Shown here: in pieces, positions 44,359-53,825 of the stretch
Layout of the letters: each line of letters opens with the position of its first letter
How positions within the stretch are numbered: position 1 is the first letter of the stretch
Source of the DNA: Tuberibacillus sp. Marseille-P3662
GTDB taxonomy: Bacteria; Bacillota; Bacilli; Bacillales; Sporolactobacillaceae
Direction: 5' to 3'
NCBI RefSeq assembly: GCF_900178005.1
Contig: NZ_FXBS01000006.1
Span: 1,521,585-1,585,584, forward strand
DNA length: 64,000 bases
The notes under the pieces: generated by a model
Seen by the model: only the letters and a program-made list of their open reading frames with translations
The model's database searches: none
What the model was told of the DNA's origin: nothing
Made by a program: the position numbers and the translations under genes

Positions 44359-44521
44359 TAGCTTAAGAAGGCTGAAATTTTAAGTTATGGCATAATCATC
44401 GTGATAAGGGATCATAACATTTGAATTAGGGAACATTTTATGAAAGTTAAGGAACACAAGTGACAAGAAGGAGGCATAGCTTGAAAATTAGAAAACAAAA
44501 ACGGTGTCAGGATGCATAAAG

Positions 44522-44567
44522 AAGGTGTCTCAAAAGTATGATGAATACTTCAGAGACACCCTTTTTT
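44522..44567. terminator. Terminator, both strands
   Basis: GGTGTCTC / GAGACACC with an inner AAGTAT/ATACTT helix and T6 on the plus strand. It lies 18 bases past the end of the minus-strand catabolic block and after the SMR gene. Confidence 0.75.
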
Positions 44568-44584
44568 ATATATATTTCCATTTG

Positions 44585-46210
44585 TTACATTGTCTGCTTC
44601 CCTTTTTCCTTTTCTTCCTTAACGATTTGCCGTCGTAGGATTTTTCCTACACTGGTCTTCGGTAATACATCTCGACATTCTATTGATTTCGGTGCTTTAT
44701 AGGCAGCTAAGTATTTTCGGCAATAGGCCAGCATATCTTTTTCAACGAATGATGATCCGTCCTTCAAAACAACGACGGCTTTGACAGTTTCACCTCTGTA
44801 CTTATCCGGAATCCCAACAACAACCGCTTCTTGAACATCCGGATGTTGATACAGCACCTCTTCCACCTCACGCGGATAAATATTGTAGCCTCCAGCTATA
44901 ATTAAATCCTTTTTCCGATCCACAATAGACACATACCCTTCTTCATCCATCGTGGCAATATCCCCCGTATATAACCAACCCTTCTTAAGTGTATTTTTCG
45001 TTTCTTCAGGATTTCGCCAATAGCCTTTCATCACCTGCGGTCCGCGAATGATCAATTCACCGGGCTCACCTGGAGGCATTTCTTTTATCCCGTCAGAATA
45101 ATCGACAATCTTATAATCAGTTGAAGGTAATCCAATACCGACAGAACCGGGTTTACGCTTAGCAAATCTCGGATTACAGTGCGTTGTCGGTGCGGCTTCG
45201 GATAATCCATACCCCTCAAAAATTTCAGCCCCGGATCTGTTCTCAAATGTCTTCATTAACTCAACAGGCATCGGAGCACTGCCGCTATTACAAAACCGAA
45301 TGCTGCCAATACCATAGGCCTCCGCGTCGGGATGGTTGGCGATCGCTACATACATGGTGGGAACACCTGGAAAAGTCGTCGGTTGTTCATTTTTAATCGT
45401 TTCCAGAACTTCCCCCAGATCAAAGCGTGGCAATAAAATGTTTGTCGCAGCAGTGTATACGGCCATGTTCATCCCCGACGTCATCCCGAATACATGGAAG
45501 AGCGGAATCACTGTCAAAAACCTGTCATGACCAATACTAATCGTATCTTTAAAAAACTCATATGTTTGTACAACATTAGCCACAAGATTACGATGCGTCA
45601 ACATAACACCTTTTGAACGACCGGTGGTTCCTCCCGTATACTGCAGACTCGCAAGATCTTCAGCTGGGTGGATCGTTACCTCACTGAATCGTTCCTTATC
45701 ACTCGCCAAAAAATCATCGAAGGTCACTTCAGGACAGTCATTATCCCCATGTTTCTGTAGTGATACAACCACAACAATGTCTACTTGTGTGCGCGGTTGA
45801 ATTTTTTTGACAAGCGGATATAATTGATCCCAAACAACGATCATCTTCGCCTCAGAATCTTTTAATATATATTCCAACTCACGTTCCACGAGCATAGGAT
45901 TCACCTGCGTAACAATCCCGCCCATCCTTAATATACCGTAGTAAGCCATTACAAACTGCGGCGAATTTGGCAGCATCATCGCGACCCGGTCCCCTTTTTG
46001 AATCCCGTTCTGCTGCAAACCAGTCGCAAAGCGATCCATTGAACGTTCGAGTTGTTGATAGGATATGTCTTGCTGGTAAAACGAAATCGCCGTCTGATGC
46101 GGCCAGTCCCGCGCCGTTTTTTGCAAGATTTCCGGGATAGATTGCTTTGGAATGTCAATTTCCTTGGCAATATGATCCGGATAATGAACAAGCCAGGGCT
46201 TGTTAGGCAT
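44585..46210 (-). CDS. Acyl-CoA ligase (LcfA/FadD-like)
   Basis: A 541-residue adenylate-forming enzyme: LQYTGGTTGRSKGVMLTHRN, FEGYGLSEAAPTTH, GWLYTGDIATMDEEGY, DLIIAGGYNIYPREVEE and the C-terminal Lys in SVGKILRR. ATG 46210 follows AAGGAGG with 9-base spacing. It is the last gene of the long minus-strand block and probably activates the acid imported by the Liv-type transporter, or a medium- to long-chain fatty acid. Confidence 0.88.
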   Translation of the reverse strand: MPNKPWLVHYPDHIAKEIDIPKQSIPEILQKTARDWPHQTAISFYQQDISYQQLERSMDRFATGLQQNGIQKGDRVAMMLPNSPQFVMAYYGILRMGGIVTQVNPMLVERELEYILKDSEAKMIVVWDQLYPLVKKIQPRTQVDIVVVVSLQKHGDNDCPEVTFDDFLASDKERFSEVTIHPAEDLASLQYTGGTTGRSKGVMLTHRNLVANVVQTYEFFKDTISIGHDRFLTVIPLFHVFGMTSGMNMAVYTAATNILLPRFDLGEVLETIKNEQPTTFPGVPTMYVAIANHPDAEAYGIGSIRFCNSGSAPMPVELMKTFENRSGAEIFEGYGLSEAAPTTHCNPRFAKRKPGSVGIGLPSTDYKIVDYSDGIKEMPPGEPGELIIRGPQVMKGYWRNPEETKNTLKKGWLYTGDIATMDEEGYVSIVDRKKDLIIAGGYNIYPREVEEVLYQHPDVQEAVVVGIPDKYRGETVKAVVVLKDGSSFVEKDMLAYCRKYLAAYKAPKSIECRDVLPKTSVGKILRRQIVKEEKEKGKQTM

Positions 46211-46224
46211 TGATATCAACCTCC

Positions 46225-47391
46225 TTAAATAAAGTCACCGATTTTGACATGACCTTTTAATAGGTTTCTCGCAATAATCATTCGCTGAATTTCATCAGTC
46301 CCATCATAGATCCTCCATAACCTTGCCTCACGATACCAACGCTCAATCGGCAATTCTTTCGTATAACCCATACCCCCGTGAATTTGCAGCACGCGGTCAA
46401 TCACGCGATTCCCCATATTGGCGCCGAACAGTTTGGCCATTGAGGCCAGCTGCCGGTTATCCTCACCTTGATCAAGTGTCCAAGCTGCGTTAAATACTAG
46501 ACCTTTTGTCGCTTCAATCTCAACGGCCGAGTCAGCGATCTGCCATTGAATCGCCTGTCTGTCAGCAATAGGCTTACCAAATGTCATACGCTGCTTTGAA
46601 TAATCAATCGCATCTTGAAGGAGGCGCTCAGCGGCCCCAATAGCTCTAGCAGCGACGACCCAGCGGTTAAAACCAATCCACTCAAGTCCCAGTTTGTAAC
46701 CTCCGTGCAGCTCACCCAGAATATTTTCTTCAGGCACACGAACATTGTTAAAAATGAGAGAAGCCGGACCCCATTCTCCCATTGTATGAATATATTCCGA
46801 TTCCCAGCCCATGTCTCGATCCACAAGAAAACAAGTGACCCCGCCGTGCCCATTCTTTTCCTTGTCCGTGACCGCAAACACCATGACAAAATCGGCTTCA
46901 TGACCATTTGTAATGAACGTTTTCTCTCCATTAAGCACCCATTCATGTCCATCCTTGACCGCTGACATTTGGATTCGGCGTGTATCCGACCCTGCTTCTG
47001 GTTCCGTAATGGCAAAGCAAGATTTCTTTTCTCCTCTAATTGTCGGGAATAAATATTGCTCCTTTTGGGCTTCGTTACCGTAATAAAGAATATTATCGGC
47101 AAAACCGCCAAATTGGAATGGGACGAACGTTCTTGATGTTTCCATCATGACAATGGCCAGCATCATTTGTCCTAAGTCTGCACCGCCATATTCTTCTGGT
47201 GTGTTAATGCCCCAAAATCCGAAATCCTTTGCTTTGTCCTGCAATTCCTGAGCTTTCTCTGGTGAAATCCCTGGTCTGCCTTCCCTTTCATTTCGCAATA
47301 CTTCCGGTTCAAGTGGCATCAGCTCATTTTCCACAAATTTCCTTATTGTTTTTTGAACCATTTTTTGTTCATCATTTAATCGCAAATGCAT
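46225..47391 (-). CDS. Acyl-CoA dehydrogenase
   Basis: A 388-residue FAD enzyme: CFAITEPEAGSDTRRI, WVLNGEKTFITNG, FGKPIADRQAIQWQIAD and IHGGMGYTKELPIERWYREAR. The catalytic-base motif reads IYDGTDEIQR, with Asp where medium-chain enzymes have Glu, as in several branches acting on unusual acyl-CoAs. It lies 14 bases before the ligase gene in the same operon. Confidence 0.87.
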   Translation of the reverse strand: MHLRLNDEQKMVQKTIRKFVENELMPLEPEVLRNEREGRPGISPEKAQELQDKAKDFGFWGINTPEEYGGADLGQMMLAIVMMETSRTFVPFQFGGFADNILYYGNEAQKEQYLFPTIRGEKKSCFAITEPEAGSDTRRIQMSAVKDGHEWVLNGEKTFITNGHEADFVMVFAVTDKEKNGHGGVTCFLVDRDMGWESEYIHTMGEWGPASLIFNNVRVPEENILGELHGGYKLGLEWIGFNRWVVAARAIGAAERLLQDAIDYSKQRMTFGKPIADRQAIQWQIADSAVEIEATKGLVFNAAWTLDQGEDNRQLASMAKLFGANMGNRVIDRVLQIHGGMGYTKELPIERWYREARLWRIYDGTDEIQRMIIARNLLKGHVKIGDFI

Positions 47392-47453
47392 AGTTTCTCC
47401 TCCATTATATTGAAATGATCGGGACTGCGGTGGCCCGCAACCCCAGAAATGTA

Positions 47454-48635
47454 TTATTCGGCGTCTAAGCGTTTGACTTCACCATCTTTGATTTCGGCAA
47501 TCGTGAGCTCAGATTGCCAGCCACCGTTATCACTCAATCCATTTAATACCGCAACTTGTGCAGCTTCAGGTATTTGTTTCATGCCTTCTTCTACATGGGC
47601 ACGAATCTTCTCAGCATCCGAAACGGTTCCTGCGAGTTTCATAGCCTCTGAGAATGCATAAACGGCCATATAATTCCAAGCAGCCTCCCATCCCGGAACC
47701 TCGCCATATTCTGCTTTATAGTTTTTGATAAATGCTGCAGTTGACGGTCCTTCATAGTCTTCCAGCGGCATCACACCAACGGAACCATTCAACATGTCAT
47801 AACCACCTAATACATTGGCAATTTCATTAAATTTGGCTTGATCCATAATCGCAAAGCCACCTTCAAAGCCGAGTTGCCTTGCTTCCTTAATGACTAGAGC
47901 TGTCGGTTCGGAAGGTCCGCCGACAAACAAGACATCCGGATTTTTCGACAGCGTCTTACTGACCCCTGCATTAAAGCTCGTATCATTGTTGTAATCAAGT
48001 TCATTCACCGCAACAACTTCGCCCCCATGTTCTTGCCAGCCTTTTTTAAATAATTCCGTCCATGCTTTGCCATATGCTGAATTGGTCGGCAGCATACCCA
48101 GCTTCTTGCCGAATTGCTCCATTCCGAAGTTAGCAAAAGGATCGATGTAGCCGTCATAAGATGGCGGGAGACGAACCGTTAAAGGATTGCCACTCGCCGT
48201 GACTTGGGGTTCACTTGTATAGGCAGCCACAATGAATTGGCTTGATTCATTAAATTCTTGTAAGGCAAGAACCCCGCCGCTGTGAGAAGTAAAGACAATA
48301 GGGGCTTTGGATTGCTGTACAAATTTCTGGCCATTCTTGGCCGTTTCACTGGGTTGGTACTTATCATCAAGCGCTTTCAAATTATAGCTATAGGTCTTGT
48401 CATCAACCTCAAAGCCGCCATGATCGTTAATTTCTTTAACGGCCAGTTCAATACCATTTAAAGCGTTTTGACCATAGTCAGCCGCACCCCCACTTAATGG
48501 TCCACTATAACCAATATTGACAACATTTTTGCCACCATCTCCTCCTGATGACTGTTGAGCTCCACTCGGAGGTTGACAAGCCGACAATGCAAAGACGAGA
48601 ACCAAAGACATCATTAAAACCCTATTTTTCCTCAA
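47454..48635 (-). CDS. Liv-type ABC transporter, substrate-binding lipoprotein
   Basis: A 393-residue periplasmic-binding-fold lipoprotein: signal peptide MRKNRVLMMSLVLVFALSAC with the lipid-carrying Cys20, a Ser/Gly linker, then a type I binding fold (NIGYSGPLSGGAADYGQNALNG). The family is named for branched-chain amino acids, but members also bind aromatic acids, urea and other carboxylates. The acyl-CoA genes around it favour an organic acid. Confidence 0.88.
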   Translation of the reverse strand: MRKNRVLMMSLVLVFALSACQPPSGAQQSSGGDGGKNVVNIGYSGPLSGGAADYGQNALNGIELAVKEINDHGGFEVDDKTYSYNLKALDDKYQPSETAKNGQKFVQQSKAPIVFTSHSGGVLALQEFNESSQFIVAAYTSEPQVTASGNPLTVRLPPSYDGYIDPFANFGMEQFGKKLGMLPTNSAYGKAWTELFKKGWQEHGGEVVAVNELDYNNDTSFNAGVSKTLSKNPDVLFVGGPSEPTALVIKEARQLGFEGGFAIMDQAKFNEIANVLGGYDMLNGSVGVMPLEDYEGPSTAAFIKNYKAEYGEVPGWEAAWNYMAVYAFSEAMKLAGTVSDAEKIRAHVEEGMKQIPEAAQVAVLNGLSDNGGWQSELTIAEIKDGEVKRLDAE

Positions 48636-48669
48636 TGTTCTTTCCCCCTAAGAATGGCATCATCATATT

Positions 48670-49380
48670 CTAGGCACCGATATACGCCTTCCTAATGGCG
48701 TCATTTTCTAACAATTCCTGTCTGCTTCCTTGTGTAACAATTGAACCGCCTTCAATCACGTATCCCCTGTTAGCAATTTGCAGGGCAGCATTAGCATTTT
48801 GTTCAGCCAATAGGATCATGGTCCCCTTCTGATTAATCATTTTAATCGTCTCGAACATCTGCTGAACAACAAGCGGTGCAAGGCCTAGCGACGGTTCGTC
48901 AAGCATCAGCAATTTAGGGCGGGCCATCAGTGCACGTCCGATGGCTAACATTTGCTGCTGCCCCCCACTCAATGAACCGGCGGAGAGATTCTTTTTATCT
49001 TGCAAAACTGGAAATAGTTGAAACACCTCCTCAATAGACGCTTGTATTGCTTGTTGCTTTTTTCTAAGCACATAGCCACCCATGATTAAATTTTTCATGA
49101 CAGACATATGCGGGAATAACTTCCGTCCTTCAGGACATTGAACCAGCCCAGTACGAACAATCTTATCGGGCTTCCATCCACTAATTTGTCTATCGGCAAA
49201 CCAAATGTCTCCGGCTGTCGTTTTCTCTAAACCACTGATCGTTCGAAATATCGTGCTTTTACCAGCTCCATTGGCTCCTAGTAAAACAACCAACTCACCA
49301 TCATGGACATCTAGATTAATACCGTTCAATGCTTGAAAATCGCCGTATGTCATACAAACTTCATTCATGTGCAGCATCAT
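48670..49380 (-). CDS. livF: Liv-type ABC transporter ATPase (LivF-like)
   Basis: A 236-residue ATPase: Walker A GANGAGKST, signature LSGGQQQM, Walker B LLMLDEPSLGL. ATG 49380 has GGGGGG five bases upstream; the ATG at 49368 is an alternative. It overlaps the end of livG. It pairs with LivG to drive the transporter. Confidence 0.88.
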   Translation of the reverse strand: MMLHMNEVCMTYGDFQALNGINLDVHDGELVVLLGANGAGKSTIFRTISGLEKTTAGDIWFADRQISGWKPDKIVRTGLVQCPEGRKLFPHMSVMKNLIMGGYVLRKKQQAIQASIEEVFQLFPVLQDKKNLSAGSLSGGQQQMLAIGRALMARPKLLMLDEPSLGLAPLVVQQMFETIKMINQKGTMILLAEQNANAALQIANRGYVIEGGSIVTQGSRQELLENDAIRKAYIGA

Positions 49381-50134
49381 AAGCACCCCCCAAGTAAGCT
49401 TCAATGACCGTTGGGTTCTTTCCAATCTCATCAGGTGTTCCTTCAGCAATTTTTTCCCCATGATTTAAGACAACAATGTGATCAGCGAGATCCATAACCA
49501 TATCCATCTTGTGTTCAATTAAACAAACCGTTAATCCCGATTGCTTCATTTTTTTGATCAGTGCCGCCAATCCTTCTGTTTCACTTGGATTCACACCACC
49601 GGCCGGTTCATCAAGAAGGAGGAGTTGCGGTTCCGTCGCTAGCGCGAGGGCGAACGCGACTCTTTTTTTCGCTTCTTGGGAAATATCATGGACTAGACGG
49701 CTGGCGAGATAATCCGCCTCAACAAATTGTAGAACCTCAAAGGCTTTCTCGCGGCATTGGCGCTCTTCACGTTTTAACCGGGGAGTCTTTAATAACGCAT
49801 CCCATAACCCTGATTTTGTTCGCAAACGGTGACCAATGATAAGATTGTCAAGAACCGTGGCATCTTCAAAAAGATGGGTCGTTTGAAACGTTCGGGAAAT
49901 ACCAAGTCTGGCGATCTTATTTGCTGACAAGTTCGTGACAACCTCACCCTGAAACAAAACGTTTCCATTAGTTGGTTTATGGAAGCCGCTAAGCAGATTG
50001 AACAAAGTTGTTTTACCCGCACCGTTAGGGCCGATGATCGCCGTAATCTCTCCCTGTTCTACAGTCAGGTCAATATTGTCAACGGCTGTTAATCCTTCGA
50101 AAGTTTTCATGAGCCCTTCCGTAATCAGTTCCAT
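49361..50134 (-). CDS. livG: Liv-type ABC transporter ATPase (LivG-like), odd signature
   Basis: A 257-residue ATPase: Walker A GPNGAGKTT, Walker B LLLLDEPAGGVNP, switch His in LIEHKMD. The ABC signature, usually L-S/P-Y-G-Q-x, reads DISQEAKKR here, so the conserved Gly is missing. LivF keeps a normal signature, so in the heterodimer one composite site may be weak. Start and stop overlap livM and livF. Confidence 0.87.
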   Translation of the reverse strand: MELITEGLMKTFEGLTAVDNIDLTVEQGEITAIIGPNGAGKTTLFNLLSGFHKPTNGNVLFQGEVVTNLSANKIARLGISRTFQTTHLFEDATVLDNLIIGHRLRTKSGLWDALLKTPRLKREERQCREKAFEVLQFVEADYLASRLVHDISQEAKKRVAFALALATEPQLLLLDEPAGGVNPSETEGLAALIKKMKQSGLTVCLIEHKMDMVMDLADHIVVLNHGEKIAEGTPDEIGKNPTVIEAYLGGAYDAAHE

Positions 50135-51135
50135 CAGCCGGCCTCCTTAATATTGGATTGACTATCTTTTGTTGTTGCTTTTAACCTTTTGGCTTTTCTA
50201 TTGTCCATCCATCCTTTAAGAGAACCGACAATCCCTTTAGGAGAGAAAATCACGAGTAAGATGAGTAATGGGCCAAAAATAATCATCCGATATTCAGACC
50301 AAGCATTCAGATATTGGGTGACCCAGGTAACGAGCAGCGTACCAACAATCGGACCACTGATGGTACCAATACCACCAACCAACAAATACATAAGAATATC
50401 AAAAGTAATCGTCACATGACCGATTTCCGCTCCAAGAAACCGAATATACACGGCATAGAGACCACCAGCTAGACCCGCAAAAAAGGTCGACAACACAAAA
50501 GCAACTATTTTATTTCGAATTAAAGAAATCCCTAACGTTTGGGCTAATGCCTCGCTGTTCTTGATGGCTGTAAATGTTCTTCCAATGATGGAATGAACAA
50601 TCCGTGAAAAGAAAAATACAGTGCATAGCAAGAAGAATAAGATGAGGTAATACATGTTGATCGGATGATTTTCAAAGATGATGGGTCCAATGGCTTCAGG
50701 GTAAGGAACGCCAATCAACCCAACGACGCCGCCTGTCAAACTGTCCCACTGTTGAATGATCAAATAGATGATGAACCCAACACAGAGGGTAAATATAGCA
50801 AAATAATGTTCTCTTAACCGCAAGGAGATGATACCTACCAAGAGGCCAACAACCATTGTTAGTAAGCAGCCAAGGCCGAGGGCCATCCAGAATGACATAC
50901 CCGCTTTTGTTAAAATCCCCACGGTATAAGCGCCTATTGCAAAAAAACCGGCATGGCCAAGATTAAGTTGACCTGTATATCCTGTTATGAGATTAAGTCC
51001 ATATACCGCAATGGCCCATATAAAACCAAGGGCGGTCACGTACAGATAATATTGATTAGGTACAATAAAAGGGAGAACACCGCCTATCACAAGCAATACA
51101 ACAAATAGCCATTGTTTTCTTATCATCTGAGCCAC
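50134..51135 (-). CDS. livM: Liv-type ABC transporter permease (LivM-like)
   Basis: A 333-residue membrane protein with about nine hydrophobic segments and the LivM pattern YGLNLITGYTGQLNLGHAGF and GGIGTISGPIVG. A lysine-rich tail ends it. It overlaps both neighbours by one base pair group (ATGA-type). Confidence 0.9.
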   Translation of the reverse strand: MAQMIRKQWLFVVLLVIGGVLPFIVPNQYYLYVTALGFIWAIAVYGLNLITGYTGQLNLGHAGFFAIGAYTVGILTKAGMSFWMALGLGCLLTMVVGLLVGIISLRLREHYFAIFTLCVGFIIYLIIQQWDSLTGGVVGLIGVPYPEAIGPIIFENHPINMYYLILFFLLCTVFFFSRIVHSIIGRTFTAIKNSEALAQTLGISLIRNKIVAFVLSTFFAGLAGGLYAVYIRFLGAEIGHVTITFDILMYLLVGGIGTISGPIVGTLLVTWVTQYLNAWSEYRMIIFGPLLILLVIFSPKGIVGSLKGWMDNRKAKRLKATTKDSQSNIKEAG

Positions 51136-51998
51136 TAATGAACCCCCTTTGCAAAGAGACCCTTCGGCTTAACAGAGAGAATGACAACAAGTAATAAGAA
51201 GGCGGCAATATCTTTATAATCGGTCGAAATATAAGTGGCCCCAAGACTCTCACCCAATCCCAGAATCACCCCTCCGACAATTGCGCCGGGTATACTCCCC
51301 ATGCCTCCTAAAATAATAATGACAAATGCCTTCATAATAACGAGATTTCCCATTGACGGATACACAAGGTTAATCGGTGCAAATAAGGAAGCGGCAACAG
51401 CTGCTAGCACACCTGAGATCGCGAATGTCAGCATTAATACCCTTGTTCCATTAATCCCAACTAAAAAAGCCCCTTCCCGATTCTGCGCCATCGCCATAAT
51501 CGCAGAACCAGTGATCGTTTTTCGCAAGAACCAGTGAAGGGCTAGCATTAGAACTATCGCCCCAGCAATCACAATTAACCTTTGTAAGGGAGTCGATAAT
51601 CCAAAAAAGTTGACGACTTCTGAATACGGCGTGGCCATTCGCCGAAATTCCGCCCCCCAGAAGTACTGGGCTAAAGCTTCAAGGAACAACATAATACCAA
51701 TGGCTGCAATCATATCGTGAACCGGCTCGGCATTGCGGAGCGGGTGAAAGACGAGCCTTTCTGAAAGAACAGACAGCCCGGCGACAACAACCATCGAAAT
51801 CAGCATGGCCACCCAGTAATTCAGGCCATAGGATGCCGCCATAAAAAAGGTGACGTAAGCGCCCACCATGTAAAAAGCACCATGGGCAAAGTTAGGCACA
51901 TGTAAAATTCCATAAACCAATGTCAATCCTAAAGCGACAAGACTATAAATACTTCCGAGTGTGAGACCGTTTAACAACTGCTGCAAAAGCAAATCCAT
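51135..51998 (-). CDS. livH: Liv-type ABC transporter permease (LivH-like)
   Basis: A 287-residue membrane protein: LLQQLLNGLTLGSIYSLVALGLTLVYG, HGAFYMVGAYVTFF and IILGGMGSIPGAIVGG are LivH hallmarks. It is the first of five consecutive transporter genes and lies 97 bases after the upstream acyl-CoA ligase. That gap holds no feature I can support. Confidence 0.9.
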   Translation of the reverse strand: MDLLLQQLLNGLTLGSIYSLVALGLTLVYGILHVPNFAHGAFYMVGAYVTFFMAASYGLNYWVAMLISMVVVAGLSVLSERLVFHPLRNAEPVHDMIAAIGIMLFLEALAQYFWGAEFRRMATPYSEVVNFFGLSTPLQRLIVIAGAIVLMLALHWFLRKTITGSAIMAMAQNREGAFLVGINGTRVLMLTFAISGVLAAVAASLFAPINLVYPSMGNLVIMKAFVIIILGGMGSIPGAIVGGVILGLGESLGATYISTDYKDIAAFLLLVVILSVKPKGLFAKGVH

Positions 51999-52095
51999 GC
52001 GTTTCCCTCCCTCGACTCAAAAGCCGCGAATTCAAGAAATGGATTTTGATCCGTCAACCCAAAAGTCATTGATATCAGCTATTTAACGGTGTTTC

Positions 52096-53760
52096 TCAAT
52101 GACTTATTGCTCTTTCGCGCTCCTGAAGTTTGCGCCATAAGATTTTACCACTGCCTGAGACAGGTAGTTCCTCTAAAAATTCCACAATCCGAGGGTATTT
52201 GTACGCGGCCATTTGCTGTTTTGACCAAGCGATGATCGCTTCTGCTGATGTCCGGCCACGCTCCTTTTCATTTAAAACAATACACGCTTTAACCGTCTCG
52301 CCCCTTCTTTCATCAGGAACCCCGATCACACATGCCTGCTCAACAGCAGGATGCTTGTAGAGGGCTGACTCCACTTCTGCTGGCCACACTTTAAATCCAG
52401 ATGCGTTGATCATCCGTTTGACCCGATCAACCATAAAGTAATAGCCCTCGTCATCATAGGTCGCGATATCCCCTGTTCGAAAAAAGGATTGACCAGCTAT
52501 TGTCATGAATGAACGGTTGGTGTCTTCAGGACGCTGCCAATAACCTTTGAAAACTTGAGGACCATTGACAACAACTTCCCCTTCCTGATGTGGCCCCAAT
52601 TCTTGTAAACTTTCAGGATCAACAATTCGAGCATCAACGTCAAAAGATGGGATACCCATACATTGCAATTTCGGGCGATCCGGAGGGTTAAAATGCGTTT
52701 GTGAAATAGTTTCGGATAAACCATATCCTTCTGCATACTGAACACCTGTGACTTCATACAGTTTTTCCCCAACGGCCTTCGGAAGCGGTGCCCCTCCACC
52801 TCCAATTGAACTCAAAGAGCTCAGATCAAAATTAGGCAAATTTGGGTTCGCTAAGAAATCGATCACCATCGTCGCGATGTTCGTCCAGTGACTGCACCCA
52901 TAACGTTGAATCAGTTCACCAGCCATGTCACGATTCCAGCGAGTCATCATCACCATGGCACTACCGCTGAATATGGGCGCATTCATACTATGCTCCATAC
53001 CCGTGACATGAAATAATGGCAAAGAAGTCAACACAACAGCATCGGATGTGACTTGTTGAAAATCACAGGTCCCGACGGCATTTGCTTGAACTGTTTTATG
53101 GGTATGTATACACCCTTTTGGCTTGCCGGTCGTTCCGGATGTATACGGCAAAACAGCTATATCATCACTCGCTGCCGTATGCCGGTCAGGTTGATCACAA
53201 TATGACAGCGCTTTCAACCAAGTCGTTATACTCGTTCCCTCGAACCCTTTTGCTGGTTCTTTAACGACATCAGGCAAGTTGGAAAAAATATCACCTGCAT
53301 AGTCCGAATAGGCAGCCACGACTAAATGTGTTAATGAAGTTGTTTTTAGAGACGGCTCAATCTGCTTCAACAACTCCTGTCCGATCACCGCGACCTTTGC
53401 TTGTGTATCATCAATATAAAACGACAGTTCATTAGCGACATTCATTGGATTGATCGGGACGACAACCGCATCAGCCCGAAGAATAGCATAATAACTAATG
53501 ACAAATTGCGGTGAATTTTGCATGTAAAGTAAGACGCGATCACCTTTGGTTACTCCAAGTTGGTGCTGCAAAAATCCGGCAAGTGACAGTGTCTCGTCGT
53601 AGACTTGCTTATAAGTCATATCATTGCCGTAATAGTGAATAGCCGTTTTATTAGGATATCTCCTGGCGGTTACTTCAAGATTATCGAACAACGTTGTTTC
53701 CGGCACAGTGTGTGTTTTTGGTACACGTTTCGGCCAATGCTTAAAATGCGCATTCTGCAT
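52096..53760 (-). CDS. Acyl-CoA ligase (AMP-dependent)
   Basis: A 554-residue adenylate-forming enzyme: LPYTSGTTGKPKGCIHTHK, AEGYGLSETISQTHFNPPD, SFFRTGDIATYDDEGYYF, RMINASGFKVWPAEVES and the C-terminal Lys in GSGKILWRK. It is the second ligase in this block and only about 40% like the first by eye, so each probably activates a different acid or chain length. Confidence 0.88.
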   Translation of the reverse strand: MQNAHFKHWPKRVPKTHTVPETTLFDNLEVTARRYPNKTAIHYYGNDMTYKQVYDETLSLAGFLQHQLGVTKGDRVLLYMQNSPQFVISYYAILRADAVVVPINPMNVANELSFYIDDTQAKVAVIGQELLKQIEPSLKTTSLTHLVVAAYSDYAGDIFSNLPDVVKEPAKGFEGTSITTWLKALSYCDQPDRHTAASDDIAVLPYTSGTTGKPKGCIHTHKTVQANAVGTCDFQQVTSDAVVLTSLPLFHVTGMEHSMNAPIFSGSAMVMMTRWNRDMAGELIQRYGCSHWTNIATMVIDFLANPNLPNFDLSSLSSIGGGGAPLPKAVGEKLYEVTGVQYAEGYGLSETISQTHFNPPDRPKLQCMGIPSFDVDARIVDPESLQELGPHQEGEVVVNGPQVFKGYWQRPEDTNRSFMTIAGQSFFRTGDIATYDDEGYYFMVDRVKRMINASGFKVWPAEVESALYKHPAVEQACVIGVPDERRGETVKACIVLNEKERGRTSAEAIIAWSKQQMAAYKYPRIVEFLEELPVSGSGKILWRKLQERERAISH

Positions 53761-53825
53761 GTTGGGTCACCACCACATAAAGAATTGTTAGTGAAGTCAT
53801 TGACAATCGCTCAATTCGTGCTTAT

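Noticed and set aside
44400-44521. Tiny frame with a good ribosome site (AAGGAGG, TTG near 44480)
   Set aside because: Only about a dozen codons and no similarity; more likely a decayed remnant.
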